Shown: positions 1 through 8,160 of the stretch, piece after piece
Numbering within the stretch: the stretch's first letter is position 1
How the letters are laid out: every line of letters starts with the position of its first letter
Assembly (NCBI RefSeq): GCF_902150045.1
Contig: NZ_CABFVU010000003.1
Location: 186,001-250,000 of the forward strand
Source of the DNA: Chitinophaga polysaccharea
Lineage (GTDB): Bacteria > Bacteroidota > Bacteroidia > Chitinophagales > Chitinophagaceae
DNA: 64,000 nucleotides
Direction: 5' to 3'
Translations under genes and position numbers: made by a program
The notes under the pieces: model-generated
What the model was told of the DNA's origin: nothing
What the model saw: the letters and a program-made list of their open reading frames with translations, nothing else
Databases searched by the model: none

Positions 1-295
1 AGGTGTTATAGATCCAGGTGAGCAGGATGCCCCTTATTGATCCTGCCGCCAGCAGGAACAGCGGCACCGTAATAACGTAGACCCATATACGCTTTTTCAG
101 GTAGTACCGCGGATACAGCCAGCTGATATTGCCGTAAATGACCAGCGCATAAAAGAGGATGTTGAGCAATGAAAAAACGGCGGCCTGCCAGAAGCCATCT
201 TCCGGCAGCATGGTAAAGAACATCATTAAAAAAACAGCCGCCCAGAGCACCCATTGTACCTTGACGGCTGCCGGCATACGGCTTATTAATTGCAT
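1..295 (-). CDS. Sensor histidine kinase, N-terminal membrane part (partial)
   Basis: This is the start of a reverse-strand gene that runs off the left edge of the window. Translating from the ATG at 293-295 gives about 98 residues with three hydrophobic stretches (about residues 14-30, 37-57 and 71-92). Between them lies a WLYPRYYLKKR segment. That arrangement is typical of the membrane sensor region of LytS/YehU-like kinases with a His_kinase domain, common in Bacteroidota and usually paired with a LytTR response regulator. The kinase domain itself lies outside the window, so the family call rests on the membrane region alone. No strong ribosome binding site precedes this ATG, and the frame stays open a little further upstream, so the exact start is uncertain. 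Confidence 0.6.
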   Translation of the reverse strand, partial: MQLISRMPAAVKVQWVLWAAVFLMMFFTMLPEDGFWQAAVFSLLNILFYALVIYGNISWLYPRYYLKKRIWVYVITVPLFLLAAGSIRGILLTWIYNT

Positions 296-529
296 GACCC
301 AATTTACGAAGGTTTTGCACTCCTTTGCAGTGATTGTACTATTATTCAACAGTTACCGGCAAAGGCTCAACCGCCGGGCCGATAGTTTCAACGGCTGCCT
401 GGTTTTATTTTTCCAGGGATAAACAGGCAGGTTATTAAAAAGAAAGGGGAAGTGATTGAAATCATTTTCAGAACAGCAGGGAAACAGGAAATCTTTGCTG
501 ATCCGATCACTTTAAATCACCTTATCAAT

Positions 530-1321
530 ATGCAACCCAAGCGCTACCTGACCCTTGCTGTGCTGTTAATGGCCATGCTGCCTGCTTTTGCGCAAACCGA
601 TACTATTGATCAGCAACATCTCCGGCTGAATACTGTTTTCCTGAAACCGGGGGTAAAGCAATACCTGGTATATTTTCAGCTGCCCTCCCGCAGTAACTGG
701 CTTGACCTGAGCCTGTGGGTGCGGGAAATAGAGAAAACCAATCATGATAATGAGCCCGTGTTCCGTATCACCCAGCATTGGTATGGGAGTGATACCGCCC
801 GTTATCTCAAAAGCTACTCCTATAACAGCGTGGCCGATTTCTCACCGTTGTACCACGCTGAAACAAGAGGTGGGGAACGGAAAGCTTACCGCTGGGCTGC
901 TGATGGGATCAGCGGCGATACTACCGCCCTGAACAATAAAGCAGCGGATTTTAAACTTGTTTTTGACAAGCCTAATTATAACTGGAACCTCGATATAGAA
1001 ACCTTTGAAATGTTGCCTTTGAAGGCCGGGAAAACCTTTGTGATCCGGTTTTATGACGCGGGACTGGAGCCACCGGCATATGTAACGTATAAAGTAACCG
1101 GCAGTGAAACGCTGCAAACTTTAAACCACCAGGAGGTAGACTGCTGGAAACTGTTCACTGAAGGAGACTCGCCGCGTGGACACTATACGCAAACTTTCTG
1201 GATCAGTAAAACAGGTCATGAGTTATTGAAAGAAGAAGATTTTTTCGGAGGCTATTACCGGTACAAGGTAAAGCTGCCGGGGCTGGCGCCGCACCTGGAG
1301 CCGCGGTTTACAAAATTATAA
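530..1321 (+). CDS. Secreted protein of unknown function (DUF3108-like)
   Basis: This encodes a 263-residue protein. I chose the ATG at 530 because it places a clean signal peptide at the N-terminus: MQPKRYL, then a hydrophobic core ending near AFAQ at about residue 22. A longer in-frame start at 452 would bury the signal. The mature part looks all-beta, with many aromatic residues. Its C-terminal third (YKVTGSETL, then CWKLFTEG, TFWISKTGHELLKEED) resembles DUF3108-type beta-barrel proteins that bind or report lipid-like ligands, but this similarity is only suggestive. A strong hairpin terminator follows 16 nt after the stop, so it is probably monocistronic. The function is unknown. Confidence 0.6.
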   Translation: MQPKRYLTLAVLLMAMLPAFAQTDTIDQQHLRLNTVFLKPGVKQYLVYFQLPSRSNWLDLSLWVREIEKTNHDNEPVFRITQHWYGSDTARYLKSYSYNSVADFSPLYHAETRGGERKAYRWAADGISGDTTALNNKAADFKLVFDKPNYNWNLDIETFEMLPLKAGKTFVIRFYDAGLEPPAYVTYKVTGSETLQTLNHQEVDCWKLFTEGDSPRGHYTQTFWISKTGHELLKEEDFFGGYYRYKVKLPGLAPHLEPRFTKL

Positions 1322-1336
1322 ATGTTGCATGGTTTG

Positions 1337-1363
1337 CGCCCCGGTATCCCCGGGGCGTTTTTT
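1337..1363 (+). terminator. Rho-independent terminator
   Basis: An 8-bp GC-rich stem (CGCCCCGG at 1337-1344 pairs with CCGGGGCG at 1350-1357) is followed by a T run at 1358-1363. It sits just after the secreted-protein gene and before the MBL-rhodanese gene. Confidence 0.8.
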
Positions 1364-1456
1364 ATCTCCCGGAAACAAACAACTGATAATGCTGTTTGTT
1401 GTAACTTCCATGATCCGTGTAAAAGTTCTTTACATGGAAAGTTTGTCATAAAAGCA

Positions 1457-2797
1457 ATGGTCATGGATATTCAACAATTTGAAGATAGTGGGTTGGCGCA
1501 GTATGCCTATGCCATTTACAGTGAAAAGGCCCGTGAGATCATCGTGATAGACCCCGCCCGTGATATCAGGCCTTACCTGGAATATGCGAAAGGACTGAAT
1601 GCAAAGATCACCGGTATTATTGAAACCCATCCGCATGCGGATTTTGTGAGCGGCCACCTGGAGCTGCACCGGGTTACGGGCGCCACTGTGTATTGTTCGA
1701 AACGTACCGGCGCCGCTTACCCGCATGTAGCTTTTGATGAGGGAATGCGGATGATGCTGGGGGATATTGTGCTCAAAGCATTGAATACGCCGGGTCATTC
1801 ACCGGATAGCATCAGCGTGGTGCTAATACACGGAGGGGAGCCACGGGCGGTGTTTACAGGCGATACATTATTTGTGGGCGACTGTGGCCGGCCCGACTTA
1901 AGGGAGCATACCGGCAACATGACGGCGCATCGTAACGAGCTGGCAAAACAAATGTATCATTCCCTGCGCGAAAAGCTGATGGTGCTGGAAGATGATGTGC
2001 TGGTATATCCCGGGCATGGCGCCGGAACTTTATGCGGTAAATCGCTCGGCGATGCCGACAGCAGTACTATCGGGTTGGAAAAAGTAAGCAACTGGAGCCT
2101 GCAGCCGCTCAGTGAAACGGAGTTTGTGACAGCTTTGCTGGCCCAGCAGCCTTTCATCCCCAAATACTTCCCTTACGATGTGGGTGTAAACCGCGGAGGA
2201 GCGCCGGACCTGCAGCCATCGCTGGATAAAGTGAAGATAGCAGCGGAAATAACAGAAGAAAATATTATTATCATAGACACCCGGCCCCAATCCCTTTTTA
2301 AACAAGGTCATTTGCCCCATGCCATTAACCTGCAGAATGGCGGCAAATTTGAAACCTGGCTGGGAAGTATCGTTGCGCCCGGAGAGCTTTACTGCCTGCT
2401 GGCCGGGAACGGAATGGAATTACAGGAAGTGATCCGGAAGACAGCCAAGATAGGTTATGAGCCATTTATCAAAGCAGCGGCTGTTTACGCCGGGGGCAAG
2501 GCAACGATGGCACCATTGCCACTGGCAGATTTCAGGGAGCACCCGGAACATTATACAATTGTGGATGTCAGGATGATATCTGAAATGAACGATGAAAAGA
2601 TATTTAATGATGCGATCGCTATCCCGCTTGATCAGCTACGGGAACGGGTATCCGAAATTCCGGCAGATAAGCCCGTGGTGGTGCATTGCGCCGGCGGCTA
2701 CAGGAGCGCAGCGGGCAGCAGCATTGTGGCCGGTGCATTGGAAGATAAAGTGCCCGTATATGACCTGGGAGAAGCCGTGAAAGAATTTGTGCAATAG
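1457..2797 (+). CDS. MBL-fold hydrolase fused to two rhodanese domains
   Basis: This is a 446-residue sulfur-metabolism enzyme related to persulfide dioxygenases and MBL-rhodanese fusions of the CstB/ETHE1 type. The N-terminal metallo-beta-lactamase domain (about residues 3-240) shows THPHADF with H58, H60 and D62, then H114 (TPGHS), a GDTLFVGDCGRPDL segment around D136-D142, and H187 (YPGHG). The residue after D62 is Phe, as in this subfamily, not His. A first rhodanese domain (about 260-345) appears inactive, since the canonical Cys-x-x-x-x-R-S loop is missing. A second (about 360-446) has an active-type loop HCAGGYRS with C411. Likely substrates are glutathione persulfide or other low-molecular-weight persulfides. 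The start is either ATG 1457 or ATG 1463. A longer reading upstream would run through the terminator region and is unlikely. Confidence 0.85.
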   Translation: MVMDIQQFEDSGLAQYAYAIYSEKAREIIVIDPARDIRPYLEYAKGLNAKITGIIETHPHADFVSGHLELHRVTGATVYCSKRTGAAYPHVAFDEGMRMMLGDIVLKALNTPGHSPDSISVVLIHGGEPRAVFTGDTLFVGDCGRPDLREHTGNMTAHRNELAKQMYHSLREKLMVLEDDVLVYPGHGAGTLCGKSLGDADSSTIGLEKVSNWSLQPLSETEFVTALLAQQPFIPKYFPYDVGVNRGGAPDLQPSLDKVKIAAEITEENIIIIDTRPQSLFKQGHLPHAINLQNGGKFETWLGSIVAPGELYCLLAGNGMELQEVIRKTAKIGYEPFIKAAAVYAGGKATMAPLPLADFREHPEHYTIVDVRMISEMNDEKIFNDAIAIPLDQLRERVSEIPADKPVVVHCAGGYRSAAGSSIVAGALEDKVPVYDLGEAVKEFVQ

Positions 2798-2950
2798 TTG
2801 TCGTAATAGCCCCTTAATTTGCCTTGTTCGCCCCCCGTGATTACGGGTTGATGATAGTACATTTACATAACAGGTATTTCAATGGAGCAGGCCGCTGTGC
2901 CTTGTTTCACCGTAGTATGAAATTATTCTTCACCAGAAAAACCAGTTATT

Positions 2951-3331
2951 ATGTTTGGGAACACAAAAGCATTCAGCAGTTTCTCAGTAAATGATCTGCA
3001 GCAGGCAAAGCAATTTTACCAGCAAACATTGGGAATAGAAACAGAAGACGGCGAAAAGGAACCGGTGCTTACTTTAAAGATTGCAGGCGAGCCATCGGTG
3101 ATGATCTACGAAAAGCCTGATCATACCCCTGCCACGTTTACCGTGCTGAACTTCCCGGTAAGCAACGTGGAAGAAGCGGTAGACAAGCTCACCGCAAAAG
3201 GCGTACAATTCCAGCATTATGAAGGTGAGCTTAAAACAGATGAGAAAGGTATTTTCCGCGGAGGAGGCCCCGTAATTGCATGGTTTGCCGATCCCGCAGG
3301 CAATATCCTTTCCGTGATAGAACAACGGTAA
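2951..3331 (+). CDS. VOC family (glyoxalase-like) protein
   Basis: This encodes a 126-residue single-domain protein. The opening AFSSFSVNDLQQAKQFYQQ and the closing VIAWFADPAGNILSVIEQ match the vicinal-oxygen-chelate fold, with two beta-alpha-beta-beta-beta modules. Most such small proteins act as dimers on metal-bound oxygen chelates (glyoxalase, dioxygenase or resistance functions). The usual metal ligands are not clearly conserved, so the substrate is unknown. It stands alone, with 150 bp of non-coding DNA upstream. Confidence 0.8.
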   Translation: MFGNTKAFSSFSVNDLQQAKQFYQQTLGIETEDGEKEPVLTLKIAGEPSVMIYEKPDHTPATFTVLNFPVSNVEEAVDKLTAKGVQFQHYEGELKTDEKGIFRGGGPVIAWFADPAGNILSVIEQR

Positions 3332-3364
3332 CAGGTTGTTAACGGAATAGCCATTTGTTTTCCC

Positions 3365-3372
3365 TACTTTTG
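3365..3372 (+). promoter_or_regulatory. Candidate Bacteroidota -7 box
   Basis: TACTTTTG fits the TAnnTTTG consensus and lies 21 bp before the ATG of the CDGSH gene, predicting a short leader. A convincing -33 TTTG at the usual spacing is not seen. Confidence 0.45.
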
Positions 3373-3393
3373 CCGCTCAAATAAGGAAGATTT

Positions 3394-3612
3394 ATGGCTA
3401 CAAAAATTACAGTAAACAACAATGGCTCACTGAGAATAGAAGGTGAATTTGAGATCGTGGATAAGAACGGGAACAAATACGACCTGGGCGGCCGGGAAGC
3501 AGTAGGGATCTGCCGTTGCGGGCTTTCTGCCAACAAACCGTTTTGCGATGGCTCCCATAAAGGTCACTTTGAGCACGATGCGGTAGCATTTGCGCTCCCT
3601 CCGAAGAAATAG
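3394..3612 (+). CDS. CDGSH iron-sulfur domain protein
   Basis: This encodes a 72-residue protein with a CDGSH-type [2Fe-2S] binding motif: C40-R-C42, then C51-D-G-S-H55. The three-Cys one-His ligation is characteristic of mitoNEET-like proteins, which carry labile redox-active clusters. The N-terminal half is a short beta-rich segment. Single-CDGSH bacterial proteins are usually soluble and of unknown partner. A candidate -7 box lies just upstream and a strong terminator follows, so the gene is probably transcribed alone. Confidence 0.9.
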   Translation: MATKITVNNNGSLRIEGEFEIVDKNGNKYDLGGREAVGICRCGLSANKPFCDGSHKGHFEHDAVAFALPPKK

Positions 3613-3631
3613 TAAAATCAGCGCAGTTTTT

Positions 3632-3668
3632 AAAGGCTTCATGCAGGTATTTGCATGAAGCCTTTTTA
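3632..3668 (+). terminator. Rho-independent terminator
   Basis: A perfect 14-bp stem (3632-3645 with 3652-3665, loop 6 nt) is followed by a T run. It ends the CDGSH transcript. Confidence 0.85.
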
Positions 3669-3754
3669 TATCTGATATGGTCGAAATAATCAAAATTGCA
3701 TCTGTTTTTGGAAAATAATTCGCTGCATTTTTGTGCTACAATTTGTAACAACAT

Positions 3755-4537
3755 ATGGAAATAAGATTTTTTCAGGTAGATGCTTTTACCAGGCAGCCAT
3801 TTAAGGGAAACCAGGCCGGCGTGTGCCTCCTGGAGCAAATGCCCGGTGATGAGGTGTTGAAATCCATTGCGGCAGAAAACAATCTGGCAGAAACGGCATT
3901 CCTGCTGCCGGTGGAAAATGGCTATCATCTGCGCTGGTTTTCACCAAAAGTAGAAATGAAACTCTGCGGGCATGCTACACTGGCCAGTGCGCACGTGTTA
4001 TGGGAAACCGGGCTTGTAGCGCCGGATGCTACTATTTCCTTTACCACGTTGAGCGGCGTGTTAACCGCCAGCCGGGAGAACGGGTGGATCACGCTCAATT
4101 TCCCTGCGCGTAACTGTGACCGGGTGGCATTGCCGGACGACCTGCGCAGGCTGTTTGCCAATGCCATTGATGTGGCATTCAGCGTGGACCGCTATATCAT
4201 AGAGCTGCCAACAGGCGCTGCGGTGGCGGATTTTGTGCCCGACAGGAACATCCTGGCGCCTTACCTGGTGGTGCTTACAGGGAAAGACAGCGCAGAAGGG
4301 CCATATGATTTTATTTCCCGCTATTTTGCCACACCAGTAGGCGTTGATGAAGACCCGGTAACAGGTTCCGCGCATTGCAGTTTAGCTACTTACTGGGCGG
4401 CAAGATTGCATAAAAATGAATTCCTTGCTTACCAGGGATCGCCACGGGGCGGAGAGTTGAAAGTGATATTGGAAGGAGATCGCGTATTGTTGAAAGGAGA
4501 GGCCGTGACAGTAATAGAAGGCCTGTTCCGTTTTTAA
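3755..4537 (+). CDS. PhzF family isomerase
   Basis: This encodes a 260-residue protein of the phenazine-biosynthesis PhzF / diaminopimelate epimerase fold. It has the N-terminal FFQVDAFT and GNQAGV segments, the catalytic-type Glu in NNLAETAFL (E46), and the C-terminal DEDPVTGSAHCSLATYW motif. No other phenazine genes are present, so it is more likely one of the many stand-alone PhzF paralogues with an unknown isomerase substrate. Its stop codon overlaps that of the convergent small membrane protein gene. The protein is slightly shorter than typical (about 260-290 residues) but both halves of the pseudosymmetric fold are visible. Confidence 0.9.
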   Translation: MEIRFFQVDAFTRQPFKGNQAGVCLLEQMPGDEVLKSIAAENNLAETAFLLPVENGYHLRWFSPKVEMKLCGHATLASAHVLWETGLVAPDATISFTTLSGVLTASRENGWITLNFPARNCDRVALPDDLRRLFANAIDVAFSVDRYIIELPTGAAVADFVPDRNILAPYLVVLTGKDSAEGPYDFISRYFATPVGVDEDPVTGSAHCSLATYWAARLHKNEFLAYQGSPRGGELKVILEGDRVLLKGEAVTVIEGLFRF

Positions 4538-4671
4538 CGGAACAGGGAGGCGCCCCAGTAACCCAGGGCCAGCCACAGCAGGCCCTTTATAAGGAAGAAA
4601 AGAAAACCCCAGAAGCCGAGCTTTTTTATCCATTTAAGGATCTTTGCTTTCCTGTTGTTTTCTGGTGTCAT
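4534..4671 (-). CDS. Small single-pass membrane protein
   Basis: This 45-residue reverse-strand reading frame starts at the ATG at 4669-4671. The N-terminus is basic (MTPENNRKAKILKWIKK) and is followed by one aromatic hydrophobic helix (about residues 19-40) with the pattern WGFLFFLIKGLLWLALGYW. The very regular basic-plus-helix layout argues for a real gene. Its stop codon shares two bases with the stop of the convergent PhzF gene. I recall short proteins of this shape in many Bacteroidota genomes, but I cannot assign a function. Confidence 0.6.
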   Translation of the reverse strand: MTPENNRKAKILKWIKKLGFWGFLFFLIKGLLWLALGYWGASLFR

Positions 4672-4777
4672 AGCAACACAAAATTAAAGGTTTTTTTGTT
4701 GAGATAAATGTATCTTAACAGGGTTGATATTTTCATCAGGTGAAGTCATTACGTATAACCGTTCACGTATTAACCCT

Positions 4778-5230
4778 ATGATTTTCAGAGAAGCCACTAT
4801 AAGCGATATTCCCGGTTTACAGCGTGTCCGAGCGGCTGTGAAAGAAAACATGCTGAATAACCCCGGGCTGGTTACCACGACTGATTATGTGCAATATCTT
4901 ACCAGCGCTGGTAAGGGATGGCTGTGTGAGTCGGCCGGGCTCATCGTGGGATTCGCTATTGTGGATACTGCCACACATAATATCTGGGCCTTGTTTGTAG
5001 ATCCGCATACAGAGGCCCGGGGAATTGGCCGGGAGTTGCAGCGACTTATGCTCAACTGGTATTTTGATACTTACCCGGGGCCGCTCTGGCTTGGCACAGC
5101 ACCGGGAACCCGGGCGGAACATTTTTACACCCGCAGCGGCTGGAAGAATGAGGGCCTGATGAAGAACGGGGAATTAAGGTTTGAAATGGACCGTAATACC
5201 TGGTTATCATTACGGAATACCCGTACCTGA
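4778..5230 (+). CDS. GNAT family N-acetyltransferase
   Basis: This encodes a 150-residue protein with the GNAT layout: an opening MIFREATISDIPGL, then a beta strand (GFAIVD), the acetyl-CoA loop region ALFVDPHTEARGIGRELQ (Q/RxxGxG/A-like), and the C-terminal HFYTRSGWKNEG. It should transfer an acetyl group from acetyl-CoA to an unknown amine. I chose the ATG at 4778 because the conserved fold begins there. An upstream in-frame start would add 18 residues without homologous character. Confidence 0.85.
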   Translation: MIFREATISDIPGLQRVRAAVKENMLNNPGLVTTTDYVQYLTSAGKGWLCESAGLIVGFAIVDTATHNIWALFVDPHTEARGIGRELQRLMLNWYFDTYPGPLWLGTAPGTRAEHFYTRSGWKNEGLMKNGELRFEMDRNTWLSLRNTRT

Positions 5231-5251
5231 TCGGATAAATGATTTAATACG

Positions 5252-5259
5252 TACTTTTG
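5252..5259 (+). promoter_or_regulatory. Candidate -7 box of TonB receptor gene
   Basis: TACTTTTG matches TAnnTTTG and lies 26 bp before the receptor ATG at 5286. It is identical to the box upstream of the CDGSH gene. Confidence 0.45.
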
Positions 5260-5285
5260 CGCTCTTTTAGCAATCATTTAGAGAG

Positions 5286-7187
5286 ATGCGTGTAGCAGTA
5301 CCGAATAACAAATTACTGATATCCCTGTTCCTTGGCCTCTGTGGCAGCGCCTCTGCGCAACAGGCAGACTCCGTGCTTACCACCCGCCACCTGGATGAAG
5401 TGATTGTGCAGGAGAACAGGCTGGCAGCGCCTGTAAAGGCGGTGAACCGGAACATTACCATTATTACCCGCCGGCAGATAGAAGCTTTGCCGGTATCGTC
5501 TATAACGGAAGTATTGGCCTATGTACCGGGGCTGGATGTACGGCAGCGGGGCCCGGGCGGTATCCAGGCGGATATCGGCATCGACGGGGGCACTTTTGAC
5601 CAGACCCTGGTGCTGCTGAACGGCGTAAAGATCACCGATCCGCAAACGGGCCATAATATTATGAACCTGCCTGTTTCCCTGGCAGATGTAGACCATATAG
5701 AGGTGCTGAGAGGCGCTGCTGCCCGTATTTACGGGATCAATGCACTGAATGGCGCCATTAATATCGTAACCCGTAAGGCCACCCAAAGCGGGGTTAGCAT
5801 CAGCGGCAGCGGGAGCAGCAGTTTTAAAAAGAATGAAAAGGATAATTTATACAGTGCATACAGTCTTGGCGCCACCGGCGCGCTGGTAAAGAACGGCATC
5901 AGCCAGTCGCTTTCCGCCAGCCGTAACCAGGGCAATGGTTACCGTTACAACACGGCCTACGATAACTACCGCGCATTTTACCAGGCTGCCTTTAACCGCG
6001 ATACCCTGCACCAATACAATGTGATGGCCGGCTTTGTAAATAACGGGTATGGCGCCAATGGTTTTTATGCCGCTCCCGGCGACCTGAATTCAGAGGAAAC
6101 CGTGAAAACCCTTTTCGCCGCCGTGAGCAATACCTCCCGCATCAATCCCAACTGGGTGATGACGCCACGGGTAAGCTACCGCTACACCAAAGATGATTAT
6201 ATCTACATAAAACCCGATAAATTCAGGAATCTTCATAATACCCATGTATTCGATTCAGAACTGAATAACACATTTACCACTGCCATCGGCACCTTTGGCG
6301 CCGGCCTGGAAGGGCGTTACGAGCATATTAAAAGCTCTAACCTCGGTAACCACGACCGTACCAACCTGGGCCTGTTCGGCGAGTATAAATCGGTGGCCGA
6401 CCGCCGGTTCAGCTTTACTGTGGGAGGGTATCTCAATTATAACACGGTATACGGCTGGCAGTTCTTTCCCGGTGCAGATATAGGTTTTAACGTTACGTCC
6501 AACATAAAGCTCTTTGCCAATGCAGGTACCGCCCAGCGTTTGCCTACTTACACAGATCTTTACTATAAAGGCGGTGGTATTACCGGCAACGAAAACCTGG
6601 GACCAGAGAAAGCATCTTTTGCAGAAGCGGGCATACGGAAGTTCAGCGGTAAGTTTTCTTTCTCCGGGTCGGTGTTCTACCGGCAGGTGAGCAATTTTAT
6701 TGACTTCGTGAAAGATACTGCCGGCGGTGTAGATCCGGCAAAAGTTCCCTGGCAGCCGCAGAATTTCCAGCGTGCGGATATGACCGGTTTCTCGCTTAAC
6801 AGTGGCTACAACACTATTTTCAGCGAAGGATCGCTGGTTAACAGTTTTGGTGTGAACGCCGGCTACAATTATCTTTCTCCCTCATTTAAAGGAGATGCGA
6901 TCACCACGAAAATTTCGAGATATGTGATTGAAAGCCTGCGGCACCAGTTCACTGCCAATGTGCGTACGGATATTGCACGCCACTTCAGTGTTTCCGCCGC
7001 GGCGCGTTATTGCATGCGCGTTAATTACAAAGACTATACCCTGTTAGACGCCCGTATTGCGTATAGGCAACCCCGTTACCAGGTGTATGCAGATGCTACC
7101 AACCTGCTGGATGTAACTTATGTGGAAGCTGGCGCTGTGCCCATGCCCGGCCGCTGGATCACAGTAGGGGGCAAGGTGAGCTTTTAA
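5286..7187 (+). CDS. TonB-dependent receptor (BtuB/colicin-receptor-like)
   Basis: This encodes a 633-residue outer-membrane receptor. It has a signal peptide ending near SASAQQ, then a plug domain (about residues 40-160) with DEVIVQENR as TonB-box-like region, IDGGTFDQTLVLLNGVKI, and HIEVLRGAAARIYG. A beta barrel follows and ends in a C-terminal Phe after GRWITVGGKVSF. There is no carboxypeptidase-like N-terminal extension, unlike SusC. Its size and plug resemble cobalamin or small-chelate receptors, but no cobalamin riboswitch could be seen in the short upstream gap and no transport partners are adjacent. The substrate is therefore open. Confidence 0.9.
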   Translation: MRVAVPNNKLLISLFLGLCGSASAQQADSVLTTRHLDEVIVQENRLAAPVKAVNRNITIITRRQIEALPVSSITEVLAYVPGLDVRQRGPGGIQADIGIDGGTFDQTLVLLNGVKITDPQTGHNIMNLPVSLADVDHIEVLRGAAARIYGINALNGAINIVTRKATQSGVSISGSGSSSFKKNEKDNLYSAYSLGATGALVKNGISQSLSASRNQGNGYRYNTAYDNYRAFYQAAFNRDTLHQYNVMAGFVNNGYGANGFYAAPGDLNSEETVKTLFAAVSNTSRINPNWVMTPRVSYRYTKDDYIYIKPDKFRNLHNTHVFDSELNNTFTTAIGTFGAGLEGRYEHIKSSNLGNHDRTNLGLFGEYKSVADRRFSFTVGGYLNYNTVYGWQFFPGADIGFNVTSNIKLFANAGTAQRLPTYTDLYYKGGGITGNENLGPEKASFAEAGIRKFSGKFSFSGSVFYRQVSNFIDFVKDTAGGVDPAKVPWQPQNFQRADMTGFSLNSGYNTIFSEGSLVNSFGVNAGYNYLSPSFKGDAITTKISRYVIESLRHQFTANVRTDIARHFSVSAAARYCMRVNYKDYTLLDARIAYRQPRYQVYADATNLLDVTYVEAGAVPMPGRWITVGGKVSF

Positions 7188-7206
7188 CGGCAACTTATAA
7201 AAAAGT

Positions 7207-7320
7207 AAAGAGGCTGTATCATAAATAACTTTTACCCGATTTTACTCGGGTACCGGGTGGAGAAAATTTTCGTATATGCGATTCTCACACCCATTAAGTT
7301 AGTTATGATACAGCCTCTTT
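7207..7320. repeat. MITE-like element with 18-bp terminal inverted repeats
   Basis: This 114-bp non-coding element has perfect inverted ends: AAAGAGGCTGTATCATAA at 7207-7224 and its complement at 7303-7320. A further few bases match with one change. Inside is a small hairpin (ACCCGA / TCGGGT). The ends look like insertion-sequence termini, and no transposase lies between them, which suggests a MITE. It also sits between convergent genes, so it could work as a bidirectional terminator. No clear target duplication is visible. Confidence 0.5.
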
Positions 7321-7347
7321 TTATTACAAACCACCAATTGCTAACCG

Positions 7348-8142
7348 TTATAAACCGCCGGTAGAAAGGATGCCAGCGCTTACACCCCCTTTGCTGTCTG
7401 CACGTATAAATACTGTGTATATTTTCCCTGCTTCAAGATTGATATTAGTTAAACCCTGCTGGTCAATAACAATGGGCGCCGCATTTTCTCCTGCGCTTAC
7501 GGTCAATGAAACCGTACCCGCGTTCACGTTAGTGAAGGGCGCGCTTTCGTAGGCGGATCCCTGGAGGTTGCTGCCACCGGCGCTTCCATAGGGAATAGCG
7601 GTGAACAGGCTGCTTTCCGCATTGTTTTGTTTCAGTTTCACGTTTACTCCCGCAATGCCCTGCGCCAGGTGCACAAACCGGAGCTTTGCCTTTCCAGAAG
7701 GCGGGGCTGAGAGATCATCATAAAAAAGGATCAGGGTGTCTTTGCCTGTATTGGCTTTAGTGGATGCGGCAAATACAGTATGGTAGTATCCGGCAATAGG
7801 ACCGTTAGGGCCGCCTGTTGCTGAATAGGCAGCGCTGTTGCCAAACTGCCTGGAAGCTTTGTAGGCAGTGCCGCTGCCTTCCGTAAAGTTGATCTGCACA
7901 TTCCCGAAAGTAGTGGATACATAAGGGGATGTGGCGCCGGGCAGCACGGCATCGGTGGTTACTTTTTGTGTAAACGTCCAGAACTGGATGCCGGTGGCGG
8001 GAATACGGGCATTTACAAAACGGATATTGGCGGAGAGCGGAGGGCGGTCGCCGGCGTTTACATCCAGGTAATCCGTTTTGTTGCAGGCGCTGAAAGCCAG
8101 TATGGCAAAGCTACCCAGGAAGAAGAAGTGATTATTTTTCAT
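7348..8142 (-). CDS. DUF4397 domain lipoprotein
   Basis: This encodes a 264-residue protein with a lipoprotein signal: hydrophobic helix, then LAFSAC with lipidated Cys near residue 19. The mature protein has two repeated modules that begin with strands such as ANIRFVNAR and KLRFVHLAQGIAGVNVKL, matching DUF4397, a beta-sandwich domain of surface lipoproteins. It lies 18 bp downstream of the large TonB receptor gene on the same strand and is very probably co-transcribed. That suggests it is an accessory surface lipoprotein of that receptor. The ligand is unknown. Confidence 0.8.
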   Translation of the reverse strand: MKNNHFFFLGSFAILAFSACNKTDYLDVNAGDRPPLSANIRFVNARIPATGIQFWTFTQKVTTDAVLPGATSPYVSTTFGNVQINFTEGSGTAYKASRQFGNSAAYSATGGPNGPIAGYYHTVFAASTKANTGKDTLILFYDDLSAPPSGKAKLRFVHLAQGIAGVNVKLKQNNAESSLFTAIPYGSAGGSNLQGSAYESAPFTNVNAGTVSLTVSAGENAAPIVIDQQGLTNINLEAGKIYTVFIRADSKGGVSAGILSTGGL

Positions 8143-8160
8143 GATGATTTTTTTAATGGA

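Noticed and set aside
3755..4537. Phenazine biosynthesis locus
   Set aside because: Only a PhzF-type protein is present. The other phenazine genes are absent, and stand-alone PhzF paralogues are common.
5230..5286. Cobalamin riboswitch before the BtuB-like receptor
   Set aside because: The gap is only about 55 bp, too short for a cobalamin riboswitch, and no B12-box sequence was seen.
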